From Sphingomonas sp. PsM26 (GTDB lineage Bacteria; Pseudomonadota; Alphaproteobacteria; Sphingomonadales; Sphingomonadaceae), in contig JARUXA010000023.1 in NCBI GenBank assembly GCA_030433805.1, positions 1-56,089 of the forward strand: a stretch of DNA of 56,089 nt, read 5' to 3'. Under the pieces are notes generated by a model. That model was not told where the DNA came from. It saw nothing but the letters and a program-made list of their open reading frames with translations, and did no database searches. Both the position numbers and the translations under genes were made by a program. Positions 49,998 through 56,089 of the stretch are shown here, in pieces (the stretch's first letter is position 1; each line of letters opens with the position of its first letter).

Positions 49998-51098
49998 TCA
50001 GTCGAGCGCGGGCAGTGCCTTGGGTTCGTGGATCGGGCACCGGTTGAAGTCGGCGCGGAAGTCCGACGACATCTGATACGCCGACTTGCGCACCCGGTTG
50101 ATCTGCCCGAGCGGCTGGTGCGCCGCGAGCCCGGTCCAAACGCTGAACCGCATCCCGTCGTCGATCGCCTTGGCGCGATCGGCCGTCCAGCTTGGCTGCG
50201 CCGCTACGCGGATCGTCGCGACCGTGGTGAAGGGGCTTTCCGCCTCGTCCCAGATCGCGTCGGCTTTCTCGATCGGCATGGTTTCGAGGTCGCGGCACAA
50301 TTGCACGCGAAGCTCCCACATCGCGTCACCGGCCGTCATCACGGCGTTGATTTCCTCGCGCAACGCATCGGGGCGGTTGTGCGTGTCGACCTTCTCCTTG
50401 GTGTGCGCGGTCAGGTTTCCCGATACGGGCGCGAGCGAGAACTTGGCGATGTAGCTGCCAAAGCGGAATGGCGTTGCGCTGTAATAGGTCTCGCCAAGCG
50501 GGTGGACGTTGGGCGCGCCGCCAAGCGTCTGCAGCGCGGGGCTGGGCAAGCCGATCGCCTCAAGCGCCGCTTCGGTTCCGCGCAGGACCGCGGACAAGAC
50601 CTTCTTCGCGCCCTCCGCCTTGTCGGTGGTCTTGGCGAGCAGCTTGAGGTTGGCGAGGAACGGCTTGGCGTTGGGGGTCGCGAACGCGGGACCGTTGATC
50701 ATGATGAAATCCTGCGTCGTCTCGCTTTCCGAGCCGGGCAGCCGATCGCCCGCGACGTCGAGCAGCTTGAACGCAAGTCCGCGGGGCACGGAGATCGAAT
50801 CGTCCAGGATATCGCCCGGGTTGGTCGAGAAGCGCATCACGACGGGATGCTCGCCCGCCTTGGCGAACACGCCCTGCGCGAGCTCCGCCGGCAGATTGTC
50901 GTTGATCGTCAGCGTGCCTTCGAGCAACCCATGGCTTTTTGCATGGACCGACCGAACGGCATGGCCGTAGTTTTCGGACGTTGTCTCGAGGATGTCGTGC
51001 AGCGCCTTGTTCAGGCCCTGCGATGTTTCGCTTTCGTCTTCGGTGGTCGTCTCGACATTGGGGGTGAAGGCGACGGGGGGCTTGAGCGCTTCGGACAT
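49998..51098 (-). CDS. Catalase-related heme protein (SrpA-like)
   Basis: 366-aa protein of the small catalase-related family. HAKSHGLLEGTLTI gives the distal His, RFSTNPGDILDDSISVPRG the conserved core, and GLAAHQPLGQINRVRKSAYQ the C-terminal signature. The tyrosine that binds heme in true catalases is not obvious in RFSVWTGLAAH, as in SrpA-type members. It may be a peroxidase or weak catalase. The ATG at 51098 follows TGGAGT. It converges with the SDR operon. Confidence 0.83.
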   Translation of the reverse strand: MSEALKPPVAFTPNVETTTEDESETSQGLNKALHDILETTSENYGHAVRSVHAKSHGLLEGTLTINDNLPAELAQGVFAKAGEHPVVMRFSTNPGDILDDSISVPRGLAFKLLDVAGDRLPGSESETTQDFIMINGPAFATPNAKPFLANLKLLAKTTDKAEGAKKVLSAVLRGTEAALEAIGLPSPALQTLGGAPNVHPLGETYYSATPFRFGSYIAKFSLAPVSGNLTAHTKEKVDTHNRPDALREEINAVMTAGDAMWELRVQLCRDLETMPIEKADAIWDEAESPFTTVATIRVAAQPSWTADRAKAIDDGMRFSVWTGLAAHQPLGQINRVRKSAYQMSSDFRADFNRCPIHEPKALPALD

Positions 51099-51173
51099 CG
51101 GATACTCCATACAACGGTACGCCGATGATAACCTGCCGATCCGTCCGGTGTTCCGCGCGCCTATTCCCCCCAG

Positions 51174-52055
51174 CTATTCCCGGAGGCGGATAAGGCCTTC
51201 CTGTGCGACACTCGCCACCAGCCGGCCGTCACGCGCGAAGATCTTGCCGCGATTGAACCCGCGTGCGTGACCCGCCCATGGGCTGTCGCAAGCGTAGAGC
51301 AGCCATTCGTCCGCGCGGAAATCCTCGTGGAGCCACAGCGAATGGTCGAGGCTCGCGGTCTGGAGCTTGTTCATCATCCAGTTGACGCCGTGCGGCAGCG
51401 TCGCGGTGCCGAGCAGCGACATGTCGGACGCATAAGCGAGGATCGCGCGGTGCATCGCAGGGTCGTCCCCGATCGGCGCAACGACGCGGAACCAGCTGTT
51501 CTGGAACGGTGCGTGCGCGACCGGATCGAGCCAGCTGCGCGGGGACACCGGGCGGATCTCGACCATCCGTGGGCGGAGGAACATCGTACGATATCGTTCA
51601 GGGATCCGATCGATCATCGCGAGCCGAAGGTCGCGGTCGTTGGTCAGATCCTCGGGCGGGGGGACGTCGGGCATCGCGTCCTGATGCGCGAGGCCATCCT
51701 CGGGCACTTGTAGCGAGCAGGCGAGGTTGAGGATCGGCACCCCGCGCTGCGTCGCGATCACCCGGCGGGTCGAGAAGCTCTTGCCGTCGAAATCGCGGAC
51801 GACGCGGTAGAGGATCGGGTGATCCTCCGCGCCGGGTCGCATGAAATAGGCGTGGAGCGAATGCGCGGCCTTGGGGGCATCGGTCGACCTTTGCGCTGCC
51901 TGGAGCGCCTGGGCGATCACTTGTCCGCCGAATACGCGCCCGAACCCGTCGTTGCCGCGTGGGCCACGATAGAGGTCGGTGTCGATCTCCTCGACATCGA
52001 GCAGTTTGATCAGATCCTGGGCGAGCCGGGCTGCGTCGAATTGGGGGTCGGTCAT
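51174..52055 (-). CDS. tesB: Acyl-CoA thioesterase II
   Basis: 293-aa double hotdog thioesterase. HSLHAYFMRPGAEDHPILY and FDGKSFSTRRVIATQ in the first half, then LDHSLWLHEDFRADEWLLY with the catalytic Asp, and GFNRGKIFARDGRLVASVAQEG at the end, are TesB hallmarks. It hydrolyses medium- and long-chain acyl-CoA to free acid and CoA. The ATG at 52055 is family-like; a GTG seven codons upstream is possible. A 29-base-arm palindrome covers its leader. Confidence 0.92.
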   Translation of the reverse strand: MTDPQFDAARLAQDLIKLLDVEEIDTDLYRGPRGNDGFGRVFGGQVIAQALQAAQRSTDAPKAAHSLHAYFMRPGAEDHPILYRVVRDFDGKSFSTRRVIATQRGVPILNLACSLQVPEDGLAHQDAMPDVPPPEDLTNDRDLRLAMIDRIPERYRTMFLRPRMVEIRPVSPRSWLDPVAHAPFQNSWFRVVAPIGDDPAMHRAILAYASDMSLLGTATLPHGVNWMMNKLQTASLDHSLWLHEDFRADEWLLYACDSPWAGHARGFNRGKIFARDGRLVASVAQEGLIRLRE

Positions 52056-52075
52056 CAGCTCGTCACTCTCTTGCA

Positions 52076-52179
52076 CTTCTCCGGCGAAGGCCGGGGCCCA
52101 GTCGCGCAGGCCAGCGTCATCGCCGTGCAGCGCCTACCATTACCCGCTCACGACTGGGCCCCGGCCTTCGCCGGGGAAG
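52076..52179. repeat. Inverted-repeat element with 29-base arms
   Basis: CTTCTCCGGCGAAGGCCGGG (52076 on) pairs with a copy ending CTTCGCCGGGGAAG (to 52179), one mismatch in 29. The arm core is the same as at 43161-43266. It lies between the tesB start and the stop of the next dehydrogenase. Confidence 0.75.
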
Positions 52180-52201
52180 CTTAGTTTGGCAAGGGGCGCG
52201 C

Positions 52202-53329
52202 TCAGTATCCAGCCGCCCGCGCGATCCGGTCCGCGTGGAAATTCGCATCGCCGAACATCTCCGCCAGCACGCGCGCGCGCTTCATGTAGAAGCCGATGTC
52301 ATATTCGTCGGTCATCCCGATACCGCCGTGCATCTGGACACCCTCCTGCACCGACAAGGTGGTCGCGAGCGCTGTCATCGCCTTGGCGACCGACACCGCT
52401 TCGTCGGCATGCGCGCTGCCCGCATCGAGAAGCTGCTGCGCCTTGAGCACCGCCGCCCGCGCAACTTCCATCTCGGAATAGAGATGCGCCGCGCGGTGCT
52501 GGAGGGCCTGGAAACTGCCGATCAACACGCCGAACTGCTTGCGCTCCTTGAGGTAGCCCACCGTCATGTCCATCGCGCCGCCGCCGACGCCGAGCAACTC
52601 GGCCGACGCGCCCGTCCGGCCTGCGCGGAGCAGGCGGTCGAGCGGAGTGCGCCCGCCGTCGACGTCGCCGATCACCGCGTCGGCATCGACCTCGACGCCG
52701 TCGAATTCGAGCCGCGCCGCGATGCTGGCATCAGCGAGGCGTTCGGGGGTGGCGGTCAGGTTCGCCGCGTCCTTCGGGATCGCGAACAGCGTTACGCCTT
52801 CGGCATCGGAAGCGCTGCCGGCGGTGCGTGCGGCGACGATCAGCAGGTCGGCGACGTGGCCGTGCGTGACGAACTGCTTCTTGCCCGAAAGCTTGAAGCC
52901 GTTGCCCGATCGTTCGGCGGTCAGCGTGACGGTGTCGCGGTGCTTCGCGCCCTCATCGACCGCGAGCGCGGCGACGGTTTCGCCGCTGAGGATGCCGGGG
53001 AACCAGCGCGCGGCGTGCGCGCTGCCCTTGAGCGCTTCGACCGCGGCGACCGCGGTCGTGAGGAAGGGGGAGGGCGACAGGTTGCGGCCGATCTCCTCGA
53101 GCACGACGCCCGCCTCGACATGGCCGAGGCCGAGGCCGCCATCCGCCTCGTCGATCAGGATGCCGGTGAAGCCCATTTCGGCGAAGCTGCGCCAGAGATC
53201 GCGGCTGAAGCCGGTTGCGTCGTCTGCGTCGCGCAAGCCGCGCATGTGGCTGACGGGGGCCTGCTCCGCGACGAAATCGCGGATCGTGTCCTGGAGGGCG
53301 GTCTGGTCTTCGTTGAGATACAGCGGCAT
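52202..53329 (-). CDS. Acyl-CoA dehydrogenase, small-subunit type
   Basis: 375-aa acyl-CoA dehydrogenase: FAEMGFTGILIDEADGGLGLG, VTHGHVADLLIVAART, GVGGGAMDMTVGYLKERKQFG, MHGGIGMTDEYDIGFYMKRAR. The last block lacks the usual catalytic Glu position (YEGT), which is typical for the partner subunit in alpha2beta2 dehydrogenases (for example PimD-type or ChsE-type). The other subunit is likely the gene upstream at 53474-54655. The ribosome-binding site is the arm GGGAGAAGAAG of a palindrome. Confidence 0.87.
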   Translation of the reverse strand: MPLYLNEDQTALQDTIRDFVAEQAPVSHMRGLRDADDATGFSRDLWRSFAEMGFTGILIDEADGGLGLGHVEAGVVLEEIGRNLSPSPFLTTAVAAVEALKGSAHAARWFPGILSGETVAALAVDEGAKHRDTVTLTAERSGNGFKLSGKKQFVTHGHVADLLIVAARTAGSASDAEGVTLFAIPKDAANLTATPERLADASIAARLEFDGVEVDADAVIGDVDGGRTPLDRLLRAGRTGASAELLGVGGGAMDMTVGYLKERKQFGVLIGSFQALQHRAAHLYSEMEVARAAVLKAQQLLDAGSAHADEAVSVAKAMTALATTLSVQEGVQMHGGIGMTDEYDIGFYMKRARVLAEMFGDANFHADRIARAAGY

Positions 53330-53334
53330 CTTCT

Positions 53335-53473
53335 TCTCCCTCTCCCCGCTTGCGGGGAGAGGGCCGGGGAGAGGGGCAGTCTCTCGCGCCGGCCCATGTT
53401 GTTAGCGGACTGCCCCTCTCCCGCGCTTCGCTTCGCTCGCTTGCCCTCTCCCCGCCAGAGGGGAGAGGGAGAA
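53335..53473. repeat. MITE-like palindromic element, copy M2
   Basis: CCCTCTCCCCGCTTGCGGGG, GAGAGGGCCGGGGAGAGGGG, CAGT, a ~30-base core with CGGCCCATGTTG, then ACTGCCCCTCTCCC and CCCTCTCCCCGCC. The core is inverse to M1 (45980-46080). It fills the gap between the two subunit genes. A short TTCGCTTCGCTCGCTT insert distinguishes it. Confidence 0.7.
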
Positions 53474-54655
53474 TTATGCCGGCAATTCCAGGATGCGCTT
53501 GGCGATGATGTTGAGCTGGACCTCGCTGGTCCCGCCCTCGATCGAATTCGCCTTGGTGCGCAGCCAGGCGCGCGCCTCGCGACCGCCCCCCGAGGTTTCG
53601 CTTTCCCATTCGAGCGCGTCGGAGCCGCCTGCCGCCATCTGGAGTTCGTGGCGGCTCTTGTTGAGTTCGGTGCCGTAGTATTTCATCATCGAGGGCTGCG
53701 CGGGGTGGACGCGGCCGGCTTTCAGTTCGTCGATGAAGCGTTCGGACATCGCCCCGAACGCCTTCGCGCGGACTTCGAACATCGCGATCGTTGCACGTAG
53801 GAGCGGGTCGGCGAGGCGGCCTTCATGGTCGAGGCCAACCGTCGCAATAGCGCCTTCGATCAATGGGTTGCCGCCAGTACTTGCCAGCCCCATGCCGGAA
53901 ATCATCTCACGCTCGTGGCCCAGCAGATATTTGGCGACGTCCCAGCCCTTGTTCTCCTCATGGATGCGCTGGGACTTGGGCACTTTCACGTTATCGAAGA
54001 AAGTCTCGCAGAAAGGGGAATAGCCCGAGATCAACAGGATCGGCTTGGTCGAGACGCCTTCGCTCGCCATGTCGAACAGGACGAAGCTGATCCCGCCTTG
54101 CTTGGATTCCTTTGACGTGCGGACGAGGCAGAAGATCCAGTCGGCCTTGTCGGCGTAGGAGGTCCAGACCTTCTGGCCGTTGATCAGATAATGGTCGCCC
54201 GTATCCTCCGCCGAGGTGGCGAGCGAGGCGAGATCGGAACCGGCGTCGGGTTCGCTATACCCCTGGCACCAGCGGATTTCTCCGCGCGCGATCTTGGGGA
54301 GGTAATCGAGCTTCTGCTCCTCGGTGCCATATTTGAGCAGTGCCGGTCCAAGCATCGAGATACCGAAGGAGTTGAGCGGGTTACGCGCCTTGATTGCGGC
54401 CATCTCTTCGCGCAGCACCTTGGTCTCGGCGGGCGACAGGCCGCCGCCGCCATAGGCCGCGGGCCAGTCGGGGACGGTCCAGCCGCGCGAGGCCATTGCG
54501 TCCATCCATTCTTTCTGGCCGGGCTGGAAATCCGGGTTGCGGCCGCCCCAGCAGGCGTCCTTCTCCGAGCGGACGGGCTGGCGCATTTCGGGCGGGCAAT
54601 TGGCTTCCAGCCATGCGCGCGTTTCGAGGCGGAATGTGTCGATATCCTGAATCAT
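53474..54655 (-). CDS. Acyl-CoA dehydrogenase, large-subunit type
   Basis: 393-aa acyl-CoA dehydrogenase: WPAAYGGGGLSPAETKVLREE, CQGYSEPDAGSDLASL, INGQKVWTSYADKADWIF, FDNVKVPKSQRI, IEGGTSEVQLNIIAKRIL. SIEGGTSEVQ carries the Glu. With the next gene it looks like an alpha2beta2 acyl-CoA dehydrogenase (PimC-like partner). Substrates of that class are often dicarboxylic or steroid-side-chain acyl-CoAs; here unknown. It lies four bases after the amidase stop, so they form one operon. Confidence 0.88.
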   Translation of the reverse strand: MIQDIDTFRLETRAWLEANCPPEMRQPVRSEKDACWGGRNPDFQPGQKEWMDAMASRGWTVPDWPAAYGGGGLSPAETKVLREEMAAIKARNPLNSFGISMLGPALLKYGTEEQKLDYLPKIARGEIRWCQGYSEPDAGSDLASLATSAEDTGDHYLINGQKVWTSYADKADWIFCLVRTSKESKQGGISFVLFDMASEGVSTKPILLISGYSPFCETFFDNVKVPKSQRIHEENKGWDVAKYLLGHEREMISGMGLASTGGNPLIEGAIATVGLDHEGRLADPLLRATIAMFEVRAKAFGAMSERFIDELKAGRVHPAQPSMMKYYGTELNKSRHELQMAAGGSDALEWESETSGGGREARAWLRTKANSIEGGTSEVQLNIIAKRILELPA

Positions 54656-54659
54656 TGGG

Positions 54660-55964
54660 TCAACTCCTCACCAGTTCGTGCGCCGCGCGCGCCACGGCGA
54701 TCGCGGTAAAATCGCGGTTATAGTCGGAAATCACCTGCACCCCGATCGGCAGGCCGTCGGGGTCGGTCCCGATCCGCACGCTGGTTGCAGGCAACATCGG
54801 GAAGGTGGCGAGACCGGGATAGGCCATCTGGAGACCGGCGGGGGTGTCGAGCCCGTCGATCGCGGTGATGCGCGTCATGAGCGGGGTGTCGTCGTGCGGG
54901 TAGGCGGTGGTGCCCCAGATCGGCGCGATTACCGCGTCATACTGCGTGAACAGACGCGCCCAGTCACGGCGGCACCTGGCCTGCGCGTCGATAAGCGTGA
55001 ACCAGTCGGGGAGCGCGAGCGGCTGCCCGCCCTCCATCGGCGCGCCGCGCGCCATCGCGACGACGAGCATGTGGATGTATGCGCCGTGCTGCGCGACGAG
55101 ATCGGGCAGGAGTGCGCTGGCGTCGTCGACCTGCGCGCCCGCTGACCGGAAGGCGGTGCCGACGGCGGCGATCGCGGCCTGGATCGTGGCCTGCGATTTG
55201 GCGAGCGGGTGTTCGGGGAGCAGCAGGATGCGCCAGTCGCCGGGGCCGCGCGGAGCAGGTTTTGCGAGCGCGTCGCCGCCCATGACGTTGAACAGCGCTT
55301 CGAGATCGTCGGGGTCGCGTGCGAGCGGGCCGACGACGTTGAGCGCTACGCCACAACTGTGTGTTCTCGGGAAGTTATGGCCGAAGGATGACAGTGCGTT
55401 GTAAGTCGGCTTGTGGCCCCAGACGCCGCAGAAGGCCGCGGGGAGGCGGATCGATCCGCCGATGTCCGAGCCGATCTCGATGGGGACGAACCCTGCCGCT
55501 AGGGCGGCTGCGGCACCACCCGAGGAGCCGCCGGGGACGCGGGTCTGGTCGAGCGGGTTGCGGGTGCGGCCGTAGACCGGGTTGTTAGTTTGCAGGTCGG
55601 CGAGCGCGACGGGGACGTTGGTCTTGCCTAGGATCACTGCGCCTGCGTTTTTGAGGCGGGTGACCTGGACGGCGTCTTCGGTTGCTGTGAAGTCGGCGTG
55701 TTCTTCGAAGCCCCAGCAGCTGACGAGACCGGCGACGTCGAAGCTTTCCTTGACCGTCATGGGGACGCCGAGAAGGGGGCGGGTGTCTTTCGGACTGGCG
55801 TCGATTGTGCGGGCGGCGTCGCGGGCGCGGTCGAAATCGCGGACGACGACGGCGTTGATCTCGGTATCGCCGGATTCGATGCGGGCGATTGCGGCTTCGC
55901 ATTCTGCGAGCGCGGTGGTTTCGCCGCTGCGGATGGCGGCGGCGGTCTGGAGGGCGGTGCGCAT
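54660..55964 (-). CDS. Amidase (amidase-signature family)
   Basis: 434-aa amidase. The Ser-Ser-Lys triad is visible: Lys72 in MTVKESFDV, the cis-Ser in GGSSGG (residues 147-148) and nucleophile Ser171 in DIGGSIRLP. It hydrolyses an amide or ester; members differ widely (fatty amides, nylon oligomers, indoleacetamide). The ATG at 55964 has the palindrome arm GGGAGAAGT just before it. It is the first gene of the amidase-dehydrogenase operon, next to the contig end. Confidence 0.88.
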   Translation of the reverse strand: MRTALQTAAAIRSGETTALAECEAAIARIESGDTEINAVVVRDFDRARDAARTIDASPKDTRPLLGVPMTVKESFDVAGLVSCWGFEEHADFTATEDAVQVTRLKNAGAVILGKTNVPVALADLQTNNPVYGRTRNPLDQTRVPGGSSGGAAAALAAGFVPIEIGSDIGGSIRLPAAFCGVWGHKPTYNALSSFGHNFPRTHSCGVALNVVGPLARDPDDLEALFNVMGGDALAKPAPRGPGDWRILLLPEHPLAKSQATIQAAIAAVGTAFRSAGAQVDDASALLPDLVAQHGAYIHMLVVAMARGAPMEGGQPLALPDWFTLIDAQARCRRDWARLFTQYDAVIAPIWGTTAYPHDDTPLMTRITAIDGLDTPAGLQMAYPGLATFPMLPATSVRIGTDPDGLPIGVQVISDYNRDFTAIAVARAAHELVRS

Positions 55965-56089
55965 TACTTCTCCCTCTCCCCGCTTGCGGGGAGAGGGCCG
56001 GGGGGGGGGGGGGGGGAGGAAGGCGGCCCCGCCGAGGCTACCCCCCACCACGCGCAATTTAAAAAAAAAAGCCCCCCCCCACCCACAAA
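55965..56089. repeat. Truncated palindrome and low-quality contig end
   Basis: CTCCCTCTCCCCGC and GCGGGGAGAGGG at 55970-56000 are the start of another MITE-like palindrome. From about 56000 come long runs of G, then A and C. They look like sequencing or assembly artefacts; nothing after 56000 should be interpreted. Confidence 0.7.

Noticed and set aside
1..56089. CRISPR arrays, rRNA genes, transposase or phage genes
   Set aside because: I looked for regularly spaced identical repeats, rRNA-like sequence and transposase, integrase or phage motifs and saw none; the dispersed repeats are too far apart and too degenerate for CRISPR.
56000..56089. G, A and C runs at the right end as biological repeats
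   Set aside because: Homopolymers of this length in mixed order at a sequence end are better explained as sequencing or assembly errors.

Overview
The window is GC-rich and looks like chromosomal DNA of a sphingomonad (Alphaproteobacteria, Sphingomonas or a close relative). The reasons are an HWE-family histidine kinase, an RcnB-like protein with a long Q/P/R linker, many single-domain reductases, acyl-CoA dehydrogenases of the ACAD11 and GCDH type, and dispersed palindromes of a kind I associate with sphingomonads. This placement is by recognition; no search was run. The last ~85 bases carry long G, A and C homopolymers and look like a low-quality contig end.

Left part (1-31 kb), accessory. 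About ten small cassettes follow one another, most of them a transcription regulator paired with one or a few NAD(P)-dependent oxidoreductases: AKR/LysR, AraC/SDR, LysR/epimerase, TetR/NmrA-epoxide hydrolase, HxlR/SDR (plus a FrnE-like DsbA protein), an EthD-VOC-SDR operon, a quinone-oxidoreductase-like MDR with a truncated tetA-type transporter fragment, LysR/MDR-hydrolase, AraC/saccharopine-dehydrogenase-like, and AraC/SDR-MFS-LysE. A hybrid sensor kinase and an HWE kinase lie among them. The products suggest sensing and reduction of electrophiles, aldehydes and quinones, plus drug export. The cassettes are separated by degenerate ~60-bp direct repeats (core TGAATGTCC...GTGGGTC), by a second repeat family (core GCTTTCGGC.GCAGTCGAC) and by GC-rich hairpins. 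Two gene stubs, an Old Yellow Enzyme start and a TetA start, record past deletions.

Middle (31-40 kb), more conserved. It holds tRNA-Glu, recJ, a prolyl-4-hydroxylase-like dioxygenase, the RcnB-like protein, an orphan 2Fe-2S oxidoreductase subunit, an outer-membrane barrel and a periplasmic GH3 glucosidase.

Right part (40-56 kb), acyl-CoA metabolism. It holds a class II aldolase, an alpha-methylacyl-CoA racemase overlapping glutaryl-CoA dehydrogenase, a double-TetR fusion regulator diverging from an ACAD11-type dehydrogenase, a Zn alcohol dehydrogenase, an ACAD10/11-type kinase, two SDRs, a catalase-related protein, thioesterase II, a pair of acyl-CoA dehydrogenase subunits and an amidase. 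The split ACAD11 dehydrogenase plus kinase is the most informative module: it suggests catabolism of 4-hydroxyacyl-CoA (gamma-hydroxy acids or lactones). In this part the spacer repeats are of a different kind (REP- or MITE-like palindromes), and for four genes one arm of such a palindrome supplies the ribosome-binding site.
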